Assembly: GCA_002352125.1 (NCBI GenBank)
Contig: DEHU01000066.1
Span: forward strand, 1-26,320
From: Competibacteraceae bacterium UBA2792
GTDB lineage: Bacteria; Pseudomonadota; Gammaproteobacteria; Competibacterales; Competibacteraceae
Direction of reading: 5' to 3'
Length of the DNA: 26,320 nt
Shown: positions 1-6,657 of the stretch, in pieces
How the letters are laid out: every line of letters begins with the position of its first letter
Numbering within the stretch: position 1 is the first letter of the stretch
The notes under the pieces: generated by a model
What the model saw: the letters and a program-made list of their open reading frames with translations, nothing else
The model's database searches: none
What the model was told of the DNA's origin: nothing
Made by a program: the position numbers and the translations under genes

Positions 1-729
1 CGTGAGGGGGCCGACATCGCGGCGCTGGACATTTGCCGCGATCTCCCTTACCCGCGCTATTCGCTGGCGGGCCGCAGCGATCTGGAGGAAACAGCCAGCC
101 AGGTACGCGCACTCGGCCGCCGGGCCTTGGAGCTGGTCGCCGACGTGCGCGACAGCGCGGCGATGGCCGCTGCCGTCGCCGAAACGGTCGCCGCGTTCGG
201 GCACATCGATATTCTGGTCTGCAATGCCGGCATCGCCGATATGGCCTTGACCTGGGACATCACCGAGGAATGGTGGGATATCATGCTCGATGTCAACCTC
301 AAGGGTTACTGGCTGGCGGTGAAATACGTGGTACCACAGATGCTGGCGCAAGGAACCGGCGGCAGCATCGTCATGACCTCATCGGTCGCCGGTTTGCGCG
401 GGGAGCCGGGGATGGCGCACTACTGCGCCTCGAAATGGGGGGTGATCGGCTTGGCCCACGCGCTGGCGCAGGAACTGGCACCGCATCACATCACCGTCAA
501 TACGCTGCATCCCACCGCCGTGAACACCGACATCATTCCCGGCATGGCGCAGGCCGCCGACATGGCCACCGAAGATCTGATCGAGTTCATCCGCCACGGC
601 AATGCTTTGCCGGTCAAGCTGATCGAAGCGGAAGATGTTGCCAACGCCGCGCTCTGGCTAGTTTCGGACGAGGCGCGCTACGTGACTGGACAAAAACTCT
701 CCATCGACGCCGGGAGGATGCTGAAATGA
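1..729 (+). CDS. Mycofactocin-coupled SDR-family oxidoreductase (5' partial)
   Basis: NAD(P)-dependent short-chain dehydrogenase whose N-terminus, with the GxxxGxG nucleotide loop, lies before the window; about 30 residues are missing. Frame 1 is open from the first base. The first residues after the edge (GADIAALDICRDLPYPRY) match the insertion typical of mycofactocin-coupled SDRs, which bind NAD non-exchangeably and pass electrons to mycofactocin. Visible SDR motifs are the CNAG strand, the catalytic serine in TSSVAG, the YCASKWG catalytic Tyr-Lys pair, and the C-terminal TGQKLSIDAG segment. The stop overlaps the mftB start (ATGA), so the two are translationally coupled. That neighbour supports the mycofactocin assignment over a generic SDR. 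The substrate is unknown, probably an alcohol. The sequence evidence is strong for SDR and good for the subfamily. Confidence 0.88.
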   Translation, partial: REGADIAALDICRDLPYPRYSLAGRSDLEETASQVRALGRRALELVADVRDSAAMAAAVAETVAAFGHIDILVCNAGIADMALTWDITEEWWDIMLDVNLKGYWLAVKYVVPQMLAQGTGGSIVMTSSVAGLRGEPGMAHYCASKWGVIGLAHALAQELAPHHITVNTLHPTAVNTDIIPGMAQAADMATEDLIEFIRHGNALPVKLIEAEDVANAALWLVSDEARYVTGQKLSIDAGRMLK

Positions 730-1043
730 ACGCGACCGTCGAATTGGCCGCCTGCTACCGGCTGGCTCCGAATGTAGCGATCAGGCCGGAACGCTTCGGT
801 GGTCTGGTGTACCGCTACGACAACCGCCGCCTCTATTTCCTGCAATCTCATCAATTGGTCGATCTGGTCAGCTATTTGGATGGACGCCGTTCGTTACGAG
901 ACGTTCTCGACGAGTTTCTGCGGTTGCGGGATTTACCCAGCACGGCCCACGAGACGCTGGTCGCAGCGGTCGCTCGGCTGACGGGATTGGGCATTTTGAC
1001 GGATTGCACGGCAACCCCTCTCTCGCAAGTACGCGAAGGATAA
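726..1043 (+). CDS. mftB: Mycofactocin biosynthesis chaperone MftB
   Basis: A 105-residue RRE/PqqD-like protein. The family binds the precursor peptide MftA and presents it to the radical SAM enzyme MftC. The family signature is visible near residues 10-35: VAIRPERFGGLVYRYDNRRL, followed by YFLQSHQLVDLV. The rest is predicted helical and matches the usual 90-110 residue length. The ATG at 726 overlaps the SDR stop. No mftA (C-terminus xxCGVY), mftC or mftD follows: after a 109-bp gap comes a convergent regulator. The remaining mft genes must lie upstream of the window or elsewhere. An alternative call would be an unassigned PqqD-like RRE protein, but the SDR partner argues for MftB. Confidence 0.82.
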   Translation: MNATVELAACYRLAPNVAIRPERFGGLVYRYDNRRLYFLQSHQLVDLVSYLDGRRSLRDVLDEFLRLRDLPSTAHETLVAAVARLTGLGILTDCTATPLSQVREG

Positions 1044-1152
1044 GGGGGAGGGCATTGCAAACCATGCCTTTCGAGCCGTCGGATGAACCGTCCGTAGTCT
1101 CGCCTGGCTGGATTTTCGTGTCGTTCGCGCAGGCGGAAGTCGCGTTGCTGGC

Positions 1153-3084
1153 TTATGGTGTTGGGTACTCGCGCGGTTGAATGCCGTGCTTGCGTAGTTT
1201 GCGATACAGCGTGTTGCGGCTGACGCCCAGCCCGGACGCGGTATTGGTGATATGCCAGCCGTGACGGTCCAGTTCGCGCAACAAGGCATCCCGCTCGGCT
1301 TGCCCCAGACCGGTGCCGGCATCCCGCGCCGGGCCGCGCGATGTCAGGCCGGAGATTTCCGTCGGTAAATCCTCGATCTGGATGGTTTGGTCTTCGCAGA
1401 GCGCCACGGCGGTGCGCAGCACGTTGCGCAGTTGACGGATATTGCCCGGCCACGCATAAGCGTTGAGCGCCACGAACGCGTCTTCGGTGATGTGTATGCT
1501 CGCGTCGTCGCTCTCGGCCGCCAGCAGCTTGCGAATCAGCAACCAGCGGTCGCAGCGGTCGCGCAAGGCGGGCAGCGTTAGCTCCAGGCCGTTCAGACGA
1601 TAGTAAAGGTCTTCGCGAAACGCTCCGGCCGCGACGCGCTCGCGCAGGTTGCGGTGAGTGGCGCTGATCAAATGCAGATCCACGGGCACCGGAACATCGC
1701 TGCCGAGCGGTAGCACTTCCTTGTCTTCCAGCACGCGCAGCAACCGCGATTGCAAGGGCAGCGGCATGTCGCCGATTTCGTCCAGGAACAAGGTGCCACC
1801 GTTCGCCTGCTGGATCTTGCCGCGCCGACCTTCTTGGCGAGCGCCGGTGAATGCGCCGTATTTGTAGCCGAACAGCTCGCTTTCGATCAGGTTTTCCGGG
1901 ATGGCCGCGCAGTTCACGGCGATGAACGGTTTACCGGATCGCGCGCTGGCATCGTGAATGGCCTTGGTGAACAGTTCCTTGCCGGTGCCAGTTTCGCCCG
2001 TCAAGAGAATGTTGACGCCTTTGTTCATGACCCGTTGGGCACAACGGGCGTTATAAGCCATCGTCGGGTCCGCTTCGGACAGTGCCTCCAAACTCCACGA
2101 CGCCAACGGCAAGGGTTTGATTTCGATGGTTCGGGGGACGGGGCAGCGAACGGGCCGCCGTTCGGTGCGGTGCAACAGGGAAAAAAACCGGTTTCCCGCT
2201 TCATCTCGAAGCGGCCACGGCGTTTCGGGTCGAGCGCGGTCGTATCCCAACAGGGCATCCAAGCCGGCGGTGAATAACGAGTGGATCGGTTGGCCAACGA
2301 TTTCGGCGCGGGGCCGCTGGAGCTGGTCCGCTGCGCTCTGGTTGGTGGCTAGGATGCGGCCGTCCTCGTCGAACGCCAATAACCCTTCGCTGCTCCGGCC
2401 GATCAATTCGGTCCGCTGGTGGAAGCGGAGCACCCGTTGCTCGCGAAATGCCTTCAAAAAGCAGCCGTGTTCGATCATTCTGGTACTCAAGGCGGCCAAG
2501 GCGAGCGTATGGAGTTGGCTTTGCTTGGAATCTTGCGAGTTGACTGAAGAGATATCCAGAACGGCGACAAGCTGGCCGTGGGGATCGAAAATCGGCGATG
2601 CGGAACAGGTGAGCTTGGCGTGTTGGCTGCGAAAATGTTCGTTGCCGTGAACGGTCAAGGCTTTTCGCTCGATCAGGACAGTGCCGATGCCGTTGGTCCC
2701 TTCGTTTGCTTCATCCCAAACGGCGCCCAACCACAGACCGGATTTCTCGAAAAGCGTGCTCAAGCTGATATCGCCGATCCAGTTCACGATCACGCCGTCG
2801 GCATCGGTCAAAATGACCGCAAAACCAGAGCCGGCGATCCGTTGATAGAGATTGCTCGCTTCGAGCCGGGCGATTTCCAGAAACTCGTCCAACCGCTCCT
2901 GGTGCTCGCGCAGGTGAGGGGATTCGAGCACTTGGGTTTGGTGGGAACGGGCCGGATCGAGGCGGTGCTGCTCGACGCAACGGAGCCAGGAACGGACGAT
3001 GCTGGTTTCCAGGGAAGGGAGGGAGCCGTTGCCCTGCACGACGGAAAATATTTGCTCCGCATGCACAGCCGTCTTTTCGAACAT
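1153..3084 (-). CDS. Sigma-54-dependent Fis-family activator (AcoR-like)
   Basis: A 643-residue bacterial enhancer-binding protein that would use ATP hydrolysis to open sigma-54 promoters. The N-terminal part has a GAF sensor (about 60-200, with the NEGTNGIGT motif at 127-134 typical of AcoR relatives), then a PAS-like segment (about 230-330). The AAA+ domain has Walker A GETGTGKE at 363-370, the sigma-54 contact motif GAFTGA at 410-415, and Walker B GGTLFLDEIGDMP from 429. The C-terminus is a Fis-type helix-turn-helix (about 595-635, GLGVSRNTLYRKL). AcoR-type regulators commonly control acetoin, alcohol or glycol catabolism. Convergent proximity to the mycofactocin dehydrogenase suggests, but does not prove, control of alcohol oxidation. 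The start is supported by an AGGAGG ribosome site just upstream. Confidence 0.93.
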   Translation of the reverse strand: MFEKTAVHAEQIFSVVQGNGSLPSLETSIVRSWLRCVEQHRLDPARSHQTQVLESPHLREHQERLDEFLEIARLEASNLYQRIAGSGFAVILTDADGVIVNWIGDISLSTLFEKSGLWLGAVWDEANEGTNGIGTVLIERKALTVHGNEHFRSQHAKLTCSASPIFDPHGQLVAVLDISSVNSQDSKQSQLHTLALAALSTRMIEHGCFLKAFREQRVLRFHQRTELIGRSSEGLLAFDEDGRILATNQSAADQLQRPRAEIVGQPIHSLFTAGLDALLGYDRARPETPWPLRDEAGNRFFSLLHRTERRPVRCPVPRTIEIKPLPLASWSLEALSEADPTMAYNARCAQRVMNKGVNILLTGETGTGKELFTKAIHDASARSGKPFIAVNCAAIPENLIESELFGYKYGAFTGARQEGRRGKIQQANGGTLFLDEIGDMPLPLQSRLLRVLEDKEVLPLGSDVPVPVDLHLISATHRNLRERVAAGAFREDLYYRLNGLELTLPALRDRCDRWLLIRKLLAAESDDASIHITEDAFVALNAYAWPGNIRQLRNVLRTAVALCEDQTIQIEDLPTEISGLTSRGPARDAGTGLGQAERDALLRELDRHGWHITNTASGLGVSRNTLYRKLRKHGIQPREYPTP

Positions 3085-3197
3085 AGCCCCTCCTCTTGCG
3101 TTGAGAGCCTATCCGAATAAGCCCCTGCGATATTTAGGGCTAGATAAGGCTTAACATACCCTTTGAAATATTATGTTTTCCATAACATTTCCGCTTT

Positions 3198-3224
3198 TAT
3201 CCGGAATGAAATAGTCTACGGATA
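3198..3224. promoter_or_regulatory. Palindrome over the activator-gene promoter, likely operator
   Basis: TATCCG (3198-3203) and CGGATA (3219-3224) form an inverted repeat separated by 15 bp. It brackets the -10 box of the activator promoter. A third TATCCG half-site lies at 3110-3115 in the leader. This geometry fits a regulator binding site, perhaps autoregulatory. The binding protein is inferred, not shown. Confidence 0.4.
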
Positions 3225-3237
3225 TCTCCTTTGTCAA
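3208..3237 (-). promoter_or_regulatory. Sigma-70-type promoter of the activator gene
   Basis: On the minus strand, a perfect -35 TTGACA (3232-3237) is followed after 18 bp by TATTTC (3208-3213). Transcription would start near 3201, leaving a leader of about 115 nt before the ATG at 3084. The surroundings are AT-rich compared with neighbouring coding DNA. Confidence 0.55.
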
Positions 3238-3271
3238 GAAAAAAGGGAATTTATAACGAGCAGATAGCAAC

Positions 3272-3294
3272 AAACCGGCCTTGCTTGCCGGTTT
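3272..3294 (-). terminator. Stem-loop terminator after the zinc-ribbon gene
   Basis: AAACCGGC (3272-3279) and GCCGGTTT (3287-3294) form a perfect 8-bp stem with a 7-nt loop. On the minus strand the stem ends in TTTGTT, a short T-rich tail. The stop codon of the small gene lies in the stem base. The T tract is weak, so termination strength is uncertain. Confidence 0.45.
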
Positions 3295-3463
3295 ATGCTG
3301 CTGGCCGGCGTGGGACCGGCGCGAAGGGTGGGTTAGCGATGGCGCTGCGGATGGGTACGATGGTGCCGTGTTCCACGCAACGAGCGTTCTGCTGTCCGCG
3401 TAGCGCCACCACTTGGCGCTTACAGTGCGGGCAGACAGTGTAGGTATGGCGCAAATCCGTCAT
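3293..3463 (-). CDS. Small zinc-ribbon-like protein, 56 aa
   Basis: This short ORF encodes 56 residues. The N-terminal half has CPHC (residues 11-14) and, about 15 residues later, CVEH, a CxxC...CxxH arrangement expected to bind one zinc ion. The C-terminal half is Pro/Ala-rich and basic (ending PVPRRPAA). The ATG at 3463 is preceded by GAGGAG with 8-nt spacing, and a good promoter lies 45 bp upstream. A stem-loop terminator sits at the stop codon. Own promoter, ribosome site and terminator support a real gene. Function is not recognised; small zinc ribbons often bind nucleic acid or protein partners. Confidence 0.68.
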   Translation of the reverse strand: MTDLRHTYTVCPHCKRQVVALRGQQNARCVEHGTIVPIRSAIANPPFAPVPRRPAA

Positions 3464-3507
3464 GACCCAAGCTCCTCGACAAGCGGTTTTCTCCTGAATT
3501 AGTTCTA

Positions 3508-3536
3508 TTCATACCGCGTTTGTTCCCGCAGTGCAA
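3508..3536 (-). promoter_or_regulatory. Promoter of the small zinc-ribbon gene
   Basis: On the minus strand, TTGCAC (3531-3536) and TATGAA (3508-3513) are separated by exactly 17 bp. The predicted transcript would start about 35-40 nt before the ATG at 3463. Confidence 0.5.
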
Positions 3537-3556
3537 CAAAAATTGCTGCTAAGCAA
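3537..3556 (-). terminator. Weak intrinsic terminator after the radical SAM gene
   Basis: On the minus strand, TTGCT (3552-3556) pairs with AGCAA (3543-3547) around a 4-nt loop, followed by TTTTTG. It lies about 40 bp after the radical SAM stop. The stem is only 5 bp, so this is tentative. Confidence 0.35.
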
Positions 3557-3594
3557 CATACGCAGCATCGAGGATACAAATTTGGCCGTAACGG

Positions 3595-5133
3595 TCAAGA
3601 GCGAAGTGGATTGATTCGGTGCCGCGCTTGGCGGTTCGCTGTGACTGCCGATTTGCGCTGGGTCACGGATTGCGTGAAATCTTGAGCTTGGGAGGGTCGC
3701 CGGAACTCCGGGTAGCCTCGTGCGCCGCTGGCTCGATGATCCAGTATCAGCGCCTCCCGCGCCGCCGGCTCGGCGATGCCTAGCAGTTCGATCAATCCCC
3801 GATACAGCAGATCGAACAGCCGTTCCAACGCGAACTGGTGAGTCTGGCCGGTGCTGGCGAACAGCCAGTCGCTCAACATCATGAATCGCCCGAACGGATC
3901 GTCCCCCAGCAACAGGGGACGGGCATTGCGGAACCGTCCCGAATTGCCGATCAAATCCCAGTAGCGAGCGAATCGTTCCAAGCGCCGCATCGTCGCGAAG
4001 TCGATCGCTTTCGAGCACAGCAGGTTATAGGGTGGATGCGGGTTGTAGCGGCAGTCGAATTCGGCGGTATGGCGGCTGATCGGCGCCCCACGCAGCCGTT
4101 TGAGGATGCCGACTTGAATTTCGTGAGGATCGAGAGCCACCAGCCGGTCGAAGCCGGCGGCGAAGCTGGCTAAATCCTCGCCCGGCAGCCCAACGATCAA
4201 ATCGGCGTGCAGGTGGGCGTGGGTGTTCCAGCGCAGCCACGTTAAATTTTCCTCGGTTTTGCAGTTGTCTTGCTTGCGGTCGATGAGTGCCTGCACGGCG
4301 GGATTGAAAGTTTGGATGCCGATCTCGAATTGCAGCGCGCCGGACGGGAAGCGAGTGATTCGCTCCTTGAGCACTTCCGGTAAATGATCGGGGATCAGCT
4401 CGAAGTGCAGGAACAGCCGCTCGTCCAGCCGTTCCAAAAAGAAATCCAAAATCCGCACGCCAACTTTGGCGTTGAGATTGAAGGTGCGATCCACGAACTT
4501 GAAATGGCGCACGCCCCGGTCGTAGAGCTGTTGCATTTCGGCCAGAAACGGCTCCAGCGGAAACGGCCAAGCGGTTTTATCCAACGCCGACAGACAGAAT
4601 TCGCAGCGGAACGGACAACCGCGCGAGGCTTCGACGTAGATCAGCCGGTGGGCGATATCCTCGTCGGTATAGAACCGGTACGGTAGCGCGAGTTGATCCA
4701 GTGGCGGATATTCGGCGGCGATGACTTTTTCGTCCGGTGGGTCGCCAGCCAGCACTCGCTGGCAGAGCTGGGCGAACACCAAATCCGCCGGGCCGGTGAT
4801 GAGGTAGTCTGCCAGCCGGAAAATAGATTGCTCTTCCCACTCGTGACTAACTTCCGGGCCACCTAGCACGATCACCAGATCCGGCCGCACTTGCTTGAGC
4901 AAGGCGACGATCTGGGTGGTTTCCGCCACGTTCCAAATATAAACGCCAAAACCGACGATGCGCGGTTGCTCGGCCAACACCGCTTCGGCGATGTCCAACG
5001 GGCGCTGGGTGATAATGAATTCCCGGATCGCGGCATCGGCCTGCAACGCGCCCAGGTTGGCCAGCAGATAGCGCAATCCCAGAGAAGAATGGAAATAGCG
5101 AGCGTTCAGAGTCGAGAGCAGGATGGCGGGCAT
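3595..5133 (-). CDS. B12-binding-domain radical SAM protein
   Basis: A 512-residue protein with an N-terminal cobalamin-binding-like Rossmann domain (about 1-150, including IVLGGPEVSHEW) and a radical SAM core with the iron-sulfur motif CPFRCEFC (Cys 173, 177, 180). A C-terminal DUF4080-like region follows. The family carries out methylations or other radical chemistry, but the substrate here is unknown. The frame remains open further upstream to 5190, but those codons lie inside the GTPase gene. The ATG at 5133, giving MPAILLSTLNARYFHSS, matches the usual family start and lies 4 bp after the GTPase stop, implying one operon and coupled translation. The last 40 residues are basic and low in complexity. 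Confidence 0.87.
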   Translation of the reverse strand: MPAILLSTLNARYFHSSLGLRYLLANLGALQADAAIREFIITQRPLDIAEAVLAEQPRIVGFGVYIWNVAETTQIVALLKQVRPDLVIVLGGPEVSHEWEEQSIFRLADYLITGPADLVFAQLCQRVLAGDPPDEKVIAAEYPPLDQLALPYRFYTDEDIAHRLIYVEASRGCPFRCEFCLSALDKTAWPFPLEPFLAEMQQLYDRGVRHFKFVDRTFNLNAKVGVRILDFFLERLDERLFLHFELIPDHLPEVLKERITRFPSGALQFEIGIQTFNPAVQALIDRKQDNCKTEENLTWLRWNTHAHLHADLIVGLPGEDLASFAAGFDRLVALDPHEIQVGILKRLRGAPISRHTAEFDCRYNPHPPYNLLCSKAIDFATMRRLERFARYWDLIGNSGRFRNARPLLLGDDPFGRFMMLSDWLFASTGQTHQFALERLFDLLYRGLIELLGIAEPAAREALILDHRASGARGYPEFRRPSQAQDFTQSVTQRKSAVTANRQARHRINPLRS

Positions 5134-5137
5134 TAGC

Positions 5138-6169
5138 TCAAACGTGCAGTTCCAGAATGTCGCCATCGGCGACCGGATGATCCGGACCAACCTGCTGGCT
5201 GTGCGGCTGGCCGTGGCTCCAATGACGGGCGTACTTGAGAGACTGGGCCAAATCGCGATGAATCAGCCGGGCTACGTCACGCACGGTTTGACCCCGGCGC
5301 ACGGTGAAAGGGCGGCCCATGTCGGGCGGCTTGCCGGGCGCTTTGGTGTAAACCCGCACGATGCCGAGTTCGCGGAATAGCCACGGGCCGATGGTTTCCA
5401 AACCCTCGCCGGTCGTTGCCGACACGGCCAGTATCGGATAGCGCCAGCCGGTCAATTCCCGAAACACCGCCCATTCGTTCGCCAGCGCCGGAATCCGGTC
5501 GGATTTAGTGGCGATGAGCAAGGTCGGCAAATGAACGGCGAACAAGTTCGCTAGCGCGGTTTCGTCGTCCTCGCCAGTCTCCGCTGCCGCGCCGATATCC
5601 CAACGTTCGGTCAAGGTCACCCGCTTTTCCGCCAACAGGGCGTGAATTTCCAGAGCTTGGTCCACGCATTCGGGATCGTCCAAATCCACCACGAACAGGC
5701 AAGCGTCGGCCGGTTGCAAGGTTTGATCGATCCACGGCACGGGGCGCTCGCGGCTCAGCGGTGGCAGGTCGAGCAACTGAAAGGCGATGTCCCGATACGG
5801 CAGCATCCCCGGCTGGGGAAACTGGGTGGTGAACGGATAGGGGGCGACGGCGGCGTTGGAGCCGGTCAATCGGGCGTGCAGGGCCGATTTGCCGGAATTG
5901 GGCGGACCGAGCAGGGCGATTTGCGCCGCGCCTTCCGGGTGGATGACCGTAGCCGGACCGCCGCGAGCGCCACCTTTTTTCGGACCGGCCAGTTCATCGG
6001 TCAAGTCCTTGATGCGGCTCTTGATGTCGCCTTGCAGGTGATCGGTGCCCTTGTGCTTGGGAATGGTGCGGAGCATTTCGCGCAAGCACTCCAGCCGTTC
6101 CTTGGGGTCGCGCGCCTGGCGGAAAGCCGCTTCGGCAGCTTTGAATTCCGGGGTCAGATTGGCGGGCAT
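5138..6169 (-). CDS. OBG/DRG-like GTPase with TGS domain
   Basis: A 343-residue P-loop GTPase. A basic, helical N-terminus (1-75) precedes the G domain: G1 GPPNSGKS at 88-95, switch motif DLPP in place of the usual DxxG, and G4 TKSD near 222. The last 70 residues form a TGS domain (PFTVRRGQTVRDVARLIHRD). This order resembles DRG-type GTPases, which are tied to ribosome or RNA-related functions. The bacterial version is poorly characterised. It is the first gene of a two-gene minus-strand unit with the radical SAM protein 4 bp downstream. The unusual G3 motif may alter GTP hydrolysis. The GTPase assignment is firm; the cellular role is inferred. Confidence 0.88.
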   Translation of the reverse strand: MPANLTPEFKAAEAAFRQARDPKERLECLREMLRTIPKHKGTDHLQGDIKSRIKDLTDELAGPKKGGARGGPATVIHPEGAAQIALLGPPNSGKSALHARLTGSNAAVAPYPFTTQFPQPGMLPYRDIAFQLLDLPPLSRERPVPWIDQTLQPADACLFVVDLDDPECVDQALEIHALLAEKRVTLTERWDIGAAAETGEDDETALANLFAVHLPTLLIATKSDRIPALANEWAVFRELTGWRYPILAVSATTGEGLETIGPWLFRELGIVRVYTKAPGKPPDMGRPFTVRRGQTVRDVARLIHRDLAQSLKYARHWSHGQPHSQQVGPDHPVADGDILELHV

Positions 6170-6276
6170 GGCGAGCTGAGTAGTTGCGGAATCGCGAGTG
6201 TGGATAAAGTGCCGATATTTGGTAATGATCGAGCCATTCTGTGGAAAAGTATAAACGGCCCGCTACCTGTATGATT

Positions 6277-6316
6277 CAAAAGAAAACGGCGCGCGGAGCA
6301 AGGTCCGGGCGCCGTT
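6277..6316 (-). terminator. Intrinsic terminator of the rsr-Y RNA unit
   Basis: AACGGCGC (6285-6292) and GCGCCGTT (6309-6316) make an 8-bp GC-rich stem, with a further CGGA/TCCG pairing inside. On the minus strand it is followed by TTCTTTTG. It lies 10 nt after the last Y RNA helix and closes the rsr-Y RNA unit. Confidence 0.75.
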
Positions 6317-6326
6317 CCGAATAAAG

Positions 6327-6453
6327 CGTGGCGACAAGGAATTGCGAGACGTTCCTTGCTCTACCGCTGAGCTACGGCGTTCCTCGCGGAGCACCGGCGG
6401 GATTCGAACCCGCGACCCAGGGATTAAATGTAGTCCCGCGAGCATTCGCCACG
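6327..6453 (-). ncRNA. yrlA: YrlA-type Y RNA with permuted tRNA-like domain
   Basis: This 127-nt RNA is closed by a perfect 8-bp helix, CGTGGCGA (6446-6453) with TCGCCACG (6327-6334). Beside the helix are GCGAAUGC on the 5' strand and CCUUGUCGCC on the 3' strand. These resemble the Ro60-binding stem of Y RNAs. Inside, in order, are an anticodon-arm-like hairpin (6420-6437), a T arm with loop TTCGAAT (6397-6413), a 9-bp acceptor-like stem whose ends are joined by a GCGA tetraloop (6375-6396), and a D arm GCTC-AGCGGTA-GAGC (6358-6372). This is tRNA in circularly permuted order, as in bacterial YrlA RNAs known to mimic tRNA. It lies downstream of rsr on the same strand. Confidence 0.82.
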
Positions 6454-6464
6454 GCAACTGGAAA

Positions 6465-6546
6465 GGCGGCGACAAGGGGTGGCGAGATCTGCTTCTTCCC
6501 GCCCGCATGTGGCGGAGACCATGTACTCCCGCCGGCATTCGCCGCC
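6465..6546 (-). ncRNA. Y-RNA-like RNA, second of three tandem copies
   Basis: This 82-nt unit is closed by a perfect 8-bp helix, GGCGGCGA (6539-6546) with TCGCCGCC (6465-6472). It carries the same GAAUGC and CCUUGUC elements as its neighbours, plus the shared CGGGAGUACAUG hairpin (GGAG/CUCC). A second hairpin, GGCGGGA with UCUCGCC around a 9-nt loop, fills the distal module. No T arm or D arm is present, so the effector module differs from the YrlA copy. It is separated by exactly 11 nt from the RNAs on each side. The Y RNA assignment rests on the conserved stem and the adjacent rsr gene. Confidence 0.7.
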
Positions 6547-6557
6547 GCAAATCGAGA

Positions 6558-6641
6558 CCGCCCGGACCGGACAAGGAAAGTGACCGAGAGGGGTACGCGG
6601 AGTAGGCATGTACTCCCGGTCGGGCATTCCAGCCCGGACGG
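6558..6641 (-). ncRNA. Y-RNA-like RNA, first of three tandem copies
   Basis: This 84-nt unit begins 16 nt after the rsr stop codon. A 14-bp helix with three G-U pairs joins 6628-6641 and 6558-6571 (CCGUCCGGGCUGGA with UCCGGUCCGGGCGG). GAAUGCC and CCUUGUCC flank the helix as in the other two units. The inner part holds GGAGUA-CAUGCC-UACUCC and an enclosing GACCG/CGGUC pairing. It has no tRNA-like part. It is probably cotranscribed with rsr and released by processing, since no promoter is evident in the short gap. Confidence 0.68.
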
Positions 6642-6657
6642 CTAAAACGGTTGCCGA

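Noticed and set aside
1064..1180. A 38-aa ORF after mftB as a possible MftA precursor
   Set aside because: It ends YGVGYSRG, lacking the CGVY end needed for mycofactocin, and overlaps the convergent regulator gene.
3231..3443. Plus-strand 70-aa ORF
   Set aside because: It is antisense to the zinc-ribbon gene and the regulator promoter, with no ribosome site or recognisable domain.
6370..6440. A tRNA gene or tRNA pseudogene on the minus strand
   Set aside because: The T arm precedes the D arm, the acceptor ends are joined by a tetraloop, and the whole is enclosed by a Y RNA stem beside rsr. It is a permuted mimic, not a tRNA.
6327..6453. A two-piece (permuted) tmRNA
   Set aside because: The order resembles permuted tmRNA, but there is no tag reading frame, and a complete tRNA-like D arm is present, which tmRNA lacks.
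6263..6627. Minus-strand ORFs with repeated peptides such as ECRREYM
   Set aside because: The repeats come from the tandem RNA units read as protein; there is no ribosome site or family match.
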